Assembly: GCA_028691595.1 (NCBI GenBank)
Contig: JAQUZA010000087.1
Coordinates: 1-10,536, forward strand
Length of the DNA: 10,536 nucleotides
Direction: 5' to 3'
Origin: Candidatus Rifleibacteriota bacterium
GTDB taxonomy: Bacteria; Muiribacteriota; Ozemobacteria; Ozemobacterales; Ozemobacteraceae
The translations under genes and the position numbers were made by a program. Below, in pieces: positions 1 through 7,592 of this stretch. The notes below the pieces were generated by a model. That model ran no database searches, was not told the origin of the DNA, and saw only the letters and a program-made list of their open reading frames with translations. The stretch's first letter is position 1. Each line of letters begins with the position of its first letter.

Positions 1-1
1 G

Positions 2-1321
2 GCGGTTCTGACATTAATTCCCGCAAGCCTTCCGGCACTTGGGCCAACCACAACCCAGAACGGTTACTGGGAAGCCATAAGTTCGTTTCAGGTCGTCAGA
101 GCACGTATCAACGGGCAGAACGAACAGGTCTGTCTGCCAAAAATTATCTTTAAAGAGGAGGTCGATCCGGATTTACTCAAAGAGCAGATAAAAAAGGGTA
201 TTCCGGGTCAGGAAGCAATCTTTCACCTCTACCACGACGGCCTTGGCAGGCCTAAAAAACAAGGCGGCATGTTCTACGCTTCTGACGTTTTTCTAAAAGA
301 CATGAAGGTCACATATATCGGCTATCTCCAGAAACTTGGCTACAGCTTTACAGTCAGCAGCAAACCAGCGTTTGAAGACCCTGAGTACATGCGCAGCGTT
401 GCCTACAGCAAACATATCACCGGGGCAATGGCCGAAAGAGACAAAGCAGCGGCATCTGCAGGCTCAAAAGCCGATGACAGCAAAGACCCGAAACGCCTCA
501 GTGCTTCCTCAATGCGGGTAACCACGATCTATGATGTTCTGCCTGCCGGGGTAATTCCGCCACGTATAAGGGCGCAGCAGGAAGAGATCGCCCGCAGGGT
601 CGCTGCCCTGAAAGGGAGGCCCTACGAAACCGAGATCGTTCAGATTGACCCGTTACGCTGGGCCGCCGGACGCATGGGCCTGATTCGCGAGGACGGTACC
701 ATCAGCGGTGCAAATGTCGAAGGGCAGAAACCAGAATTACAGATTCGCGTACCACCCGGCAAAAACTGGCTGACACCTGAAATGATCAAAGAATTGAATG
801 GCCAGCCCTGCGAATTTGTTCTACAGCGAAATATAAACGGCCTTGAAATAAACGAAAACAATCGTTTTCTTCTGCGTGATATTTACTTCAACAATTTGAA
901 GCTCAGCTGGGAAGAATGGCTCAAAAAATATGGGCACACCTGCCCGGCCATGCAAGACCGCCCTGAATTTGCAACCGGTACCATTGCCCTCGAGGTCAAA
1001 ATGGTCACCGGCATATGGAAAAGCCTTAAAGCCCCCGTTCTCTGCCAGATAGATTTCGCCAGGTCAACAGCTCTCAACGGCCCGTCAGAGTTGTTCAGAA
1101 TATTTCCACCCAACCCTCGACCCAAAAACTTTGCCGCTTTTGCCGGGCAGTTCAATCGCATTTTCGAAGGGCGCGAAGCAGACGTTTCGCTGCTTGTATG
1201 CCCTGACGGCAAGCCCTATCATGAACTCGGCCAGAAAAGAGCAAGACGCATATACTTTTTCAGCGAGAAAAACACACTCGATATGCTTCAGAATGCTGTT
1301 TTAACCGGCAAACTCAAGTAA
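2..1321 (+). CDS. Hypothetical, probably exported protein with three internal repeats (5' partial)
   Basis: The reading frame is open from base 2 to the TAA at 1319-1321, so the gene starts left of the window and at least 439 residues are seen. The ATG at 269 is internal: the codons before it read as normal protein and resemble a later part of the same protein. The first visible residues (AVLTLIPASLPALG) look like the end of a signal peptide or membrane segment, which suggests export; this is inference. Three stretches, encoded near 170-349, 770-942 and 1133-1309, share a pattern: a short helix-like start, G-x-x-x/E-x-x-x-L, a turn with G, then F/Y-rich strands. A lysine/serine/alanine-rich linker lies around 430-510. 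I recognise no catalytic motif or named family. It lies 63 nt upstream of pruA on the same strand with no clear terminator between, so co-transcription is possible. Confidence 0.75.
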   Translation, partial: AVLTLIPASLPALGPTTTQNGYWEAISSFQVVRARINGQNEQVCLPKIIFKEEVDPDLLKEQIKKGIPGQEAIFHLYHDGLGRPKKQGGMFYASDVFLKDMKVTYIGYLQKLGYSFTVSSKPAFEDPEYMRSVAYSKHITGAMAERDKAAASAGSKADDSKDPKRLSASSMRVTTIYDVLPAGVIPPRIRAQQEEIARRVAALKGRPYETEIVQIDPLRWAAGRMGLIREDGTISGANVEGQKPELQIRVPPGKNWLTPEMIKELNGQPCEFVLQRNINGLEINENNRFLLRDIYFNNLKLSWEEWLKKYGHTCPAMQDRPEFATGTIALEVKMVTGIWKSLKAPVLCQIDFARSTALNGPSELFRIFPPNPRPKNFAAFAGQFNRIFEGREADVSLLVCPDGKPYHELGQKRARRIYFFSEKNTLDMLQNAVLTGKLK

Positions 1322-1384
1322 TTTGACGCAACAGTTTTAATGCTGTAGCTTGGAGCATCTGATATTTAATTTTGGAGAGAATGA

Positions 1385-3010
1385 ATGAACAACGCAGTTT
1401 TTAACATTAAAATGCCGGCCAATGAACCAATTCTTGGCTACCTGAAGGGCTCGAAAGAAGAAAAAGCACTAACGGCTGAACTTCAGCGCCAGGCAGATAC
1501 TGTAATCGAGATTCCGTTGATCATCAACGGCAAAGAAGTAAAAACCGGCAAAATCGGTGAGTTTCGCATGCCATGCGACCATAAGCATATTCTTGCCAGA
1601 TATCATATGGCTGGAGAAAAAGAAGTTCAGGCGGCCATAGATGCAGCCTGTGAAGCACAAAAAACCTGGAGCAACGTTCCATGGCAGGATCGCGCCGCCG
1701 TTGCCCTGAAAATAGCCAGATTGCTTGCCGATAAATACCGCGCTGTCATCAATGCCGCCACCATGCTGGGCCAGGGCAAGAATATCTATCAGGCCGAAAT
1801 TGACTCTGCCTGTGAAACTATCGATTTTTTGCGGTTCAATGCCAGTTTTATGTCACAGATTTATGCAGAACAACCGCTTTCTGATGCAACCCAGATGAAT
1901 CGTATCGAGTACAGATCACTCGAAGGTTTCGTCTTTGCACTGTCGCCGTTCAATTTTACGGCCATTGCTTCAAACCTCAGCATGTCCCCGGCGCTTATGG
2001 GCAACGGTGTAGTCTGGAAACCAGCCACCACCGCGATTCTTTCTAATTATTATCTGATGCAGGTTTACAAAGAAGCTGGCCTGCCGGATGGCGTGATCAA
2101 CTTTCTGCCAGGTCAGGGTTCGCAGATCGGCAGCGTGATTTTTAATGACCCCAGGCTGGCGGGCATACACTTTACCGGTTCAAGTTCAACATTCAATTCA
2201 TTGTGGCAGGAAATCGGCAAAAACCTTGGCAAGTATCGTTCTTACCCCAAAATCGTCGGCGAAACAGGGGGCAAAGACTTTATCGTCGTTCACGAATCAG
2301 CAGATCTCGATGCAGCAGCAACCGGTATTGTCAGAGGCTCGTTCGAGTATCAGGGTCAGAAGTGTTCTGCCTGCTCACGAGTTTATGCGCCGGCATCAAA
2401 GTGGCCGGCGATCAAAAACCGGGCGCTCAACATGCTCAGCGAAATCAAGATGGGCGATGTTCGTGAATACGGCAACTTTGTTAACGCCGTTATCGACGAA
2501 AAATCTTTTGATTCAATAATGAAATATATCGAGCTGGCCAAAGCCGATAAATCGGCCAGCATAGTTGCCGGTGGCAAAGGCAGCAAAGAAAAGGGCTATT
2601 TTATTGAACCAACCATCATTGAAACTACCGACCCGAACTTTATAACCATGCGCGAAGAAATTTTTGGCCCGGTCGTCACGGTTTACGTATATGAAGATTC
2701 CAGATACGAAGAAACTCTAAAGCTCTGCGACAGCACTTCTCCCTATGCCCTTACCGGCGCTGTTTTCTCACGCGACCGCCAGGCAATTCTGCGGGCTTAC
2801 GAACTGTTGCGCTACGCTGCCGGCAACTTTTACATCAACGACAAATGCACAGGTGCTGTGGTTGGCATGCAGCCATTCGGCGGTGGCAGAGGCTCAGGCA
2901 CCAACGACAAGGCTGGCGCGATGTTGAATCTGCTGCGCTGGACTTCGCCCCGTGCCATCAAAGAAACCTATCTGCCCGCGACTAATTACCCTTACCCGTA
3001 TATGGAATAG
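1385..3010 (+). CDS. pruA: 1-pyrroline-5-carboxylate dehydrogenase (L-glutamate gamma-semialdehyde dehydrogenase), ALDH4A1 type
   Basis: Oxidises glutamate gamma-semialdehyde (from P5C) to L-glutamate with NAD+, the second step of proline breakdown, in the cytosol. The 541-residue protein matches the stand-alone ALDH4 form along its whole length. Visible landmarks are the NAD-site segment SPFNFTAIASNL, WKPATT, the GETGGKD motif with E293, the catalytic cysteine C327 in QGQKCSACSR, EEIFGPVVTVYVY, and the C-terminal AAGNFYINDKCTGAVVG and PFGGGRGSGTNDK blocks. The close likeness to animal ALDH4A1 rather than to the C-terminal half of PutA is clear by eye. GGAGAG at 1374-1379 fits the ATG at 1385; the ATG at 1381 opens only a very short frame. 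No proline dehydrogenase gene is in the window, so the P5C may come from a distant prodh gene or from ornithine or arginine breakdown. Transcription probably ends at the hairpin just downstream. Confidence 0.95.
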   Translation: MNNAVFNIKMPANEPILGYLKGSKEEKALTAELQRQADTVIEIPLIINGKEVKTGKIGEFRMPCDHKHILARYHMAGEKEVQAAIDAACEAQKTWSNVPWQDRAAVALKIARLLADKYRAVINAATMLGQGKNIYQAEIDSACETIDFLRFNASFMSQIYAEQPLSDATQMNRIEYRSLEGFVFALSPFNFTAIASNLSMSPALMGNGVVWKPATTAILSNYYLMQVYKEAGLPDGVINFLPGQGSQIGSVIFNDPRLAGIHFTGSSSTFNSLWQEIGKNLGKYRSYPKIVGETGGKDFIVVHESADLDAAATGIVRGSFEYQGQKCSACSRVYAPASKWPAIKNRALNMLSEIKMGDVREYGNFVNAVIDEKSFDSIMKYIELAKADKSASIVAGGKGSKEKGYFIEPTIIETTDPNFITMREEIFGPVVTVYVYEDSRYEETLKLCDSTSPYALTGAVFSRDRQAILRAYELLRYAAGNFYINDKCTGAVVGMQPFGGGRGSGTNDKAGAMLNLLRWTSPRAIKETYLPATNYPYPYME

Positions 3011-3012
3011 AA

Positions 3013-3069
3013 AGTCTTTAACAAAACAGCCTCGGCCCAGTACGGACCGAGGCTGTTTTGTTAAAGACT
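3013..3069. terminator. Bidirectional intrinsic terminator, perfect 23-bp stem
   Basis: Bases 3013-3035 and 3047-3069 are exact reverse complements, with an 11-nt loop (3036-3046). The inner stem is GC-rich (GCCTCGG/CCGAGGC), with an A-rich run on the left and a T-rich run (TGTTTTGTT) on the right. The structure therefore reads as a terminator on both strands. It begins 3 nt after the pruA stop and ends 11 nt before the stop of the convergent PLP-enzyme gene, the expected place for a shared terminator. Confidence 0.9.
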
Positions 3070-3079
3070 AAATCGAACT

Positions 3080-4381
3080 TCAGGAATAAGCCTGGCGCAG
3101 CCCTTCTTCTATGGCATCCCAGAGGGTTTCGACACCTTCCAGGCCAACCGAGATTCTGACGAGACCGGCAGTTATACCACGTTTCAGCCGATCAGCTTCA
3201 GGAACTCCGGAATGAGTCATTGAAGCTGGATGCTGAAAGTAGGTAACGGCACTTCCCAGGCTCACTGCCAGTTCTGCCGGAGTTGTATAGGAAGCAAAAT
3301 AATCCATCAACCGGCGACCTGGCTCATAGCCGTCTTTCAATTCAAGAGCGATCATGCCGCCGCCAAGGCGCATCTGCTTTTTCGCCAGCTGATAGTGATC
3401 ATGAGAAGGCAGACCCGGGTAAAAAACCTTTGAAACGTTCGCATGTTTCTCAAGACGTTTTGCCAGCTCAAGAGCACTGGCGCATGCCCTTTCCATGCGA
3501 AGATGGAGCGTTTGCAGACCCTGAGCATTCAGCCACGAATCAAACGGACTTGGCGTTGGCCCGAAGTCTTTGTAAATATGGAAAAGGTGCTCGCTCATAA
3601 ACTCATAAGGACCAATTACCACTCCGGCAACACTTGTAGAATGACCGTTAACATATTTGGTCAGGCTCTGAATAACGATGTCGGCCCCAAGCCTGAAAGG
3701 TTGCTGCAGATAAGGGGTTGCAAAGGTATTGTCGATAACGAGAGGTATGCCTCTTGCCTGAGTAACCTGTGAAATCGCTTCAATGTCTGAAAGTCGCAAA
3801 GTTGGATTGTCTGGCGTTTCGAAAAAGACCATAGCAACCTTGGGGTTCGCTTCAATTACCCTTTTGACCTCTTCTGTATCAGAGGTGTCGACAAAATGAG
3901 TTTTAATATTGAATTTTTCGAGGGTTCTGAAAAAGCTGTCAGTACAACCATAGACAGAGCCGCAAATCACCTCATCGCCGCTTTTAACGAGGGCGAGAGT
4001 AGTACATGAGATTGCGGCCATGCCCGATGAGCAGACCAGGGAGGCAATGGTAGGTTTGCGTTCGTCGGCAGCCAGAGCTGCATCGATAATATGCTGACAG
4101 TCGAGCATAAACAGTGATTTTTCAAGATACTCGGTGGTAGGGTTACCCAGACGGGTGTATATGCGGGCAAAGGGTTTTTCGCCGCTCTTTGATAACCCCA
4201 GAAACCGGTCAGCACCATCTTTAACGTTGCGAAAGCTGAATGTTGATTTTTGAACGATGTTGGGCAGGCCAATACCAACACCAATTGAGCCAAAACGGTC
4301 AGCCGACATAAATTTCTCGCTGGTTCTGGCATACTTTTCCTTGCGTTCAGCCCAACCCGCAAACCATGAATGAATCGCCAT
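3080..4381 (-). CDS. PLP-dependent trans-sulfuration-family enzyme, methionine gamma-lyase-like
   Basis: Cytosolic Cys/Met-metabolism PLP enzyme, 433 residues (usual about 390-400). The PLP lysine is K242 in SLTKYVNGHS, with D217 (VIDNTF) for the pyridine nitrogen. Y75 and R77 (IYTRLGNPTT) match the phosphate-binding residues donated by the neighbouring subunit, SSGMAA at 118-123 is the phosphate loop, and R409 (LVRISVGLE) matches the substrate-carboxylate arginine. C146 in VYGCTDSFF corresponds to the active-site cysteine typical of methionine gamma-lyase, which releases methanethiol, ammonia and 2-oxobutyrate. Against a firm call, the usual GH(S/G)D after the lysine is GHST, there are about 30 extra N-terminal residues, and about 15 extra residues sit near 92-112. 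O-acetylhomoserine sulfhydrylase, cystathionine gamma-synthase or gamma-lyase remain possible. GGAGGT a few bases before the ATG at 4381 supports the full-length start. Divergent from mgtE and convergent with pruA. Confidence 0.88.
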   Translation of the reverse strand: MAIHSWFAGWAERKEKYARTSEKFMSADRFGSIGVGIGLPNIVQKSTFSFRNVKDGADRFLGLSKSGEKPFARIYTRLGNPTTEYLEKSLFMLDCQHIIDAALAADERKPTIASLVCSSGMAAISCTTLALVKSGDEVICGSVYGCTDSFFRTLEKFNIKTHFVDTSDTEEVKRVIEANPKVAMVFFETPDNPTLRLSDIEAISQVTQARGIPLVIDNTFATPYLQQPFRLGADIVIQSLTKYVNGHSTSVAGVVIGPYEFMSEHLFHIYKDFGPTPSPFDSWLNAQGLQTLHLRMERACASALELAKRLEKHANVSKVFYPGLPSHDHYQLAKKQMRLGGGMIALELKDGYEPGRRLMDYFASYTTPAELAVSLGSAVTYFQHPASMTHSGVPEADRLKRGITAGLVRISVGLEGVETLWDAIEEGLRQAYS

Positions 4382-4412
4382 TCCCTACCTCCGATGTTTA
4401 TTTTGCCTTTTC

Positions 4413-4442
4413 AGTCTAGCCTTTAACACCAACTCAGGTCAA
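4413..4442 (-). promoter_or_regulatory. Probable sigma70-type promoter for the PLP enzyme
   Basis: On the minus strand, TTGACC (4437-4442) and TAGACT (4413-4418) are separated by 18 bp. They match the -35 consensus at 5/6 and the -10 at 4/6. Predicted transcription starts near 4406, about 25 nt before the start codon, leaving too short a leader for a SAM or other riboswitch. Confidence 0.45.
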
Positions 4443-4480
4443 CCAGACTGTATGACTCAAGGCAAAAAACTTAAAAATAG

Positions 4481-4510
4481 CTGGCGAAATGGCATTTTCA
4501 AGAGTATCAT
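4481..4510 (+). promoter_or_regulatory. Possible promoter for mgtE
   Basis: TATCAT at 4505-4510 matches the -10 consensus at 5/6, but the best -35 at an 18-bp spacing (CTGGCG, 4481-4486) matches only 3/6. Its position would give a leader of about 30 nt before the strong ribosome-binding site at 4533. It is a weak call from spacing and -10 match only. Confidence 0.28.
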
Positions 4511-4545
4511 ACGAGCCCTGACAAATTAAAAAGGAGGCACCAGAC

Positions 4546-4647
4546 ATGAACCAGGACTCAGACGATCATGAACGGGCAAACCATAAAACAAACTCCCCGT
4601 GCAACCTCCTTCTTTCTTGCCAGCCTTATTGGAGCTCCTGTATATAG
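4546..4647 (+). CDS. Possible 33-codon leader ORF overlapping the mgtE start
   Basis: The best ribosome-binding site in this region, AAAAAGGAGG (4528-4537), lies 8 nt before the ATG at 4546. That ATG opens a frame different from mgtE, starting MNQDSDDHERANHK and ending at the TAG at 4645-4647. The frame therefore overlaps the first 80 bases of mgtE. The N terminus is acidic (D4, D6, D7, E9). It could be a regulatory leader peptide, the true mgtE N terminus cut off by a one-base indel in the read or by frameshifting, or a chance frame with the SD serving the ATG at 4568 poorly. No sequence family supports it as a stand-alone protein. Confidence 0.35.
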   Translation: MNQDSDDHERANHKTNSPCNLLLSCQPYWSSCI

Positions 4648-6445
4648 TGAATCCGGCCGACAGGCAGGAAAAATAACCGATTTTACCCTATCTTTACGCA
4701 ATAACTGGCCCTGTTTCGACCAGGCGATTGTTTATGACTTCGATTCACTGTCAGAAAAAATAGCAGCACGCAGTTCTTTCAACAGCTTTTCTCCAACAAA
4801 TTTCACCCTTGGAAAATCAATTCATGATCTACCGGCCTATGTACCCAAAACCGAACAGCCTCTTGCCAGCCATATCTGGGACAAATCTGTAATTGACACG
4901 GTTAGCGTCAGAACCGTTCAAGTTAACGATCTCGAAGTAGTTACCGACGAAACGGGCGAAATCTGGGTCAGCGGCATCGACATCAGTTTTAGAGGCGCAT
5001 TACGGCGACTAGGCCTGGAGCCATACCTGGGCGGCCTGTTGAACAGCATCGGCAATTTTATCCAGCCGGAAATCATCACCTGGGACAAAATAATCGGGTT
5101 TAACGATCAGTTCTCAGCTCTGACAACAGAGCTCACTTCTGATAATTTCCAGAATCTGCACCCTGCCGACCTTGCCGAAATTCTTGAAGAGCTCGACGAT
5201 TCTGAACGTCTTTCGATCATCGAAACCCTCGATGAAGACGTGGCCGCTGAAACCATTGCTGAAGCCGATTCAGAAACACAGTTGCAGATCATTGAACAGT
5301 TAGATACCGAAACCGCTTCTGAAATCATCGAAGAAATGGACCCGGACGAAGCAGCCGACCTTCTGCAGGACATGGATCAGGACCGCGCCCGCGAGATTCT
5401 TGACCACATGGATCTCGATGAGGCCAGCGATGTCAGAAAACTGCTTGAACACGATGAATACACTGCCGGCGGTATCATGACCACCGAATATGCAGCAATA
5501 TTTGAAGAATTCACCGTGGCCAACGCGTTTTCACACATGCGTCTGGTGGCACCCGATATAGAAATTATCTATTACATGTATGTAATTGATAATCAGGAGC
5601 GCCTGAAAGGTGTTGTTTCAATAAGAGACCTGCTGTCAGCAAACCCTTCGGTCTCTGTGTCAGAGATAATGGACGACGATATCGTTTCGGTCAGACCTGA
5701 AACGCCCCAGGAAGAGGTAGCCACGATTCTCAACAAGTATGATTATATGGCAATACCTGTTGTCAACGACCAGCAGAAAATTCTCGGCGTGGTAACCGTT
5801 GACGACATCATGGATGTTATGGAAGAAGAAGCCAGCGAAGACATCTTTAAACTCGCCGGCACCTCTGACGAAGAATTAACCTACAGCTCACCTTTGCAGG
5901 CCTGCCGGGCCAGACTGCCATGGCTTCTCATCACCCTTGGAACCGGTTTCATAACCAGCACTATTTTGAAATATTTCATGGACGAATTTAAAGAGGTCAT
6001 AGCCCTGGTATTTTTTGTACCGGTGGTAATGGCCATGGGTGGTAACACCGGCATTCAATCGTCAACACTCGTGATCCGCGGACTGGCATTGAATTCATTC
6101 ACCAGCGGCGATCTGTTCAAACGCCTGATTCGAGAAATAGCTACAGGTGCGGTAATGGGGGTCGCCTGTGGGCTTGTAGTTGGGGTATGGGCTCAATATC
6201 TTATCACCAGCGGAGCTGCTTCATCGGCAAGATTTTCGGCGCTGTACCTTGCAACAACGGTTGGTCTCTCGATGACTGGTGCCATGACCTTTGCGGCGAT
6301 GTTTGGTGCGATGGTGCCGATACTTTTTGACCGCTTTAAAATTGACCCTGCCGTTGCTTCGGGCCCATTTGTAACCTCATCTAACGATATTTTCGCCCTG
6401 CTGATTTATTACGGTGTTTCGGTAGTGCTGCTTACCGTTGGCTGA
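4568..6445 (+). CDS. mgtE: Mg2+ transporter/channel MgtE with N-terminal PRC-like extension
   Basis: Inner-membrane Mg2+ channel gated by cytosolic Mg2+. Of 625 residues, about 1-190 form an extension beyond classic MgtE (about 450 residues). The extension begins with a PRC-barrel-like segment (LASLIGAPVYSESGRQAGKI). The acidic superhelical MgtE N domain follows (about 195-298, HPADLAEILEELDD and repeats), then two CBS domains (about 303-365 and 366-425, with GVVSIRDLL and GVVTVDDIMDVMEEE). Five membrane segments follow: about 450-471, 477-500, 526-548, 556-585 and 597-622. GGNTG at 491-495 and D607 (SSNDIFALLIYY) match the conserved pore region of the family. The start is unsettled: the frame is closed by TGA at 4547-4549, leaving the ATG at 4568, which has only a weak AGGA 11 nt upstream, while the strong SD points at an out-of-frame ATG at 4546. 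Likely monocistronic. Confidence 0.93.
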   Translation: MNGQTIKQTPRATSFFLASLIGAPVYSESGRQAGKITDFTLSLRNNWPCFDQAIVYDFDSLSEKIAARSSFNSFSPTNFTLGKSIHDLPAYVPKTEQPLASHIWDKSVIDTVSVRTVQVNDLEVVTDETGEIWVSGIDISFRGALRRLGLEPYLGGLLNSIGNFIQPEIITWDKIIGFNDQFSALTTELTSDNFQNLHPADLAEILEELDDSERLSIIETLDEDVAAETIAEADSETQLQIIEQLDTETASEIIEEMDPDEAADLLQDMDQDRAREILDHMDLDEASDVRKLLEHDEYTAGGIMTTEYAAIFEEFTVANAFSHMRLVAPDIEIIYYMYVIDNQERLKGVVSIRDLLSANPSVSVSEIMDDDIVSVRPETPQEEVATILNKYDYMAIPVVNDQQKILGVVTVDDIMDVMEEEASEDIFKLAGTSDEELTYSSPLQACRARLPWLLITLGTGFITSTILKYFMDEFKEVIALVFFVPVVMAMGGNTGIQSSTLVIRGLALNSFTSGDLFKRLIREIATGAVMGVACGLVVGVWAQYLITSGAASSARFSALYLATTVGLSMTGAMTFAAMFGAMVPILFDRFKIDPAVASGPFVTSSNDIFALLIYYGVSVVLLTVG

Positions 6446-6468
6446 AAAGCCTCTAATCAGGCGATTTT
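6445..6468. terminator. Weak bidirectional terminator candidate between mgtE and the secreted-protein gene
   Basis: GCCT (6449-6452) and AGGC (6459-6462) form a 4-bp stem with a 6-nt loop, flanked by AAAA on the left and GATTTT on the right. It overlaps the mgtE stop codon and lies in the 58-nt gap between two convergent genes. The stem is short, so the call rests mostly on position and the A/T flanks. Confidence 0.35.
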
Positions 6469-6503
6469 AAGTCGTTCAGACATGTAATGGCCTGTGATCG
6501 GCG

Positions 6504-7577
6504 TTACTTTTTCGGTGCTTTCTGATTGTTCAGGGCAGGATTAGGCAGCATGTAATCAGTGCGCTCATCAAGCATCAGGGGTTTAGCCCAGAGGTTTTCT
6601 TTGAGCATTTTTTTAAATTTTTTGCCAAAAATCGCTCCATAGCGATTGATGTAGTCTTCCTGCTTGTCTTTTCCTTCGAGGAAAATGGAGCCGAGGCTTT
6701 CGATTTCTGCGACGGCGCGGCTGACAATACCCACTCGCATCAGGGCATACATTGAAATGCCGTAAAAGTGATACCAGGCACCGTAGTTATCGCCCATCTG
6801 AACAGAATCATGCCGTAGATAAGCAAGTTTCTTCTGTATCGGGTCATTTTCGCGGTCGACACGGTAGGGGTCGCCGGCGAGAACATTTTCGGCGGTTAGA
6901 AATGTCAGATACAGGTTGCCTTTATTCAACACATAGCTTTCCATGAACATGTGATGCAGCTGCATGCCACCATCGGGGTATTTCATTATGCGTTCAGTCA
7001 GCGCGGTTTCCTGACCGGTTATGGCGTAGCGAGAGGTCCAGCCGCAGGCTAACAGCAAAAATAGTTTGGAGCGAAAGAACAGCGGGCTGGGAAATTCTTT
7101 CTGTTTTCGAAAAATATGACGACCGAGACGGTGCCAGAAGCCATACACCAGATAGCGCCGTGCTTCAGGAGACCAGCGATGCTCTTCGCCCAGAGTGGGG
7201 ACGATTCTCGGGTAATAATACAGCATTATCTCGCGACATTTATTAATCAGGCGGTCAACATCAATGGGCACAGTTTTGCCGATAGCATAGCCGGCGCTGT
7301 CTTTTTCGGCCTGTTCAAGAGCTTTGAGTTCTTTGTCTTTTTCGATTTCAGCCTGCGGGTAAGAACTTTTAACAAGAGCCTCGATGAGCTTCTGAGGCAC
7401 CTGGTCGAGTTTGCGAATTAAAAAGGCATCACCCTTCGGGTCTTCAAGACAGAATTCAGCCTGTTGATAGTGAGATGCCTCACTGGTCTTAACCCACTGC
7501 TTGAATTCACTGCCCGAAACAGGGACCGAAAGAACAACCAGCAGAATTACCCAATAAAACAGCCTGCTTTTGTTCAT
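6504..7577 (-). CDS. Secreted or periplasmic protein of unknown function
   Basis: A 357-residue protein starting MNKSRLFYWV. A basic start, a hydrophobic core (LFYWVILLVVLSVPVSG) and a small-residue region near residue 23 form a classic signal peptide, so the protein is predicted to be exported. I chose the ATG at 7575-7577 because GAGGT lies 8 nt upstream of it; the in-frame ATG at 7590-7592 has no visible ribosome-binding site. The mature part is rich in aromatic residues, Arg, Lys and His. Notable stretches are YGFWHRLGRHIF, MQLHHMFMESYVLN and GDNYGAWYHFYGISMYALMRVG, which suggest an alpha-helical fold. The tail is basic (ending QKAPKK). I recognise no enzyme motif, lipobox or cell-wall anchor. 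It is a single gene, convergent with mgtE and divergent from the polyferredoxin gene. Confidence 0.8.
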   Translation of the reverse strand: MNKSRLFYWVILLVVLSVPVSGSEFKQWVKTSEASHYQQAEFCLEDPKGDAFLIRKLDQVPQKLIEALVKSSYPQAEIEKDKELKALEQAEKDSAGYAIGKTVPIDVDRLINKCREIMLYYYPRIVPTLGEEHRWSPEARRYLVYGFWHRLGRHIFRKQKEFPSPLFFRSKLFLLLACGWTSRYAITGQETALTERIMKYPDGGMQLHHMFMESYVLNKGNLYLTFLTAENVLAGDPYRVDRENDPIQKKLAYLRHDSVQMGDNYGAWYHFYGISMYALMRVGIVSRAVAEIESLGSIFLEGKDKQEDYINRYGAIFGKKFKKMLKENLWAKPLMLDERTDYMLPNPALNNQKAPKK

Positions 7578-7592
7578 TTTTATGTACCTCAT

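Noticed and set aside
269..271. ATG as the start of the first gene
   Set aside because: The frame is open to the window edge, there is no SD, and the upstream codons belong to the first internal repeat.
4382..4412. SAM riboswitch or T-box in front of the PLP enzyme
   Set aside because: The predicted leader is about 25 nt, far too short.
4382..4545. M-box (Mg2+) riboswitch before mgtE
   Set aside because: The gap is only 164 nt, also carries the divergent promoter, and I see none of the conserved M-box helices or a terminator hairpin before the ribosome-binding site.
5107..5373. 88-residue minus-strand frame, Ser-rich
   Set aside because: It is the shadow of the acidic GAA/GAT-rich MgtE N domain on the other strand, with no ribosome-binding site of its own.
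7116..7421. 101-residue plus-strand frame
   Set aside because: Lies wholly inside the secreted-protein gene on the opposite strand and has no recognisable features or SD.
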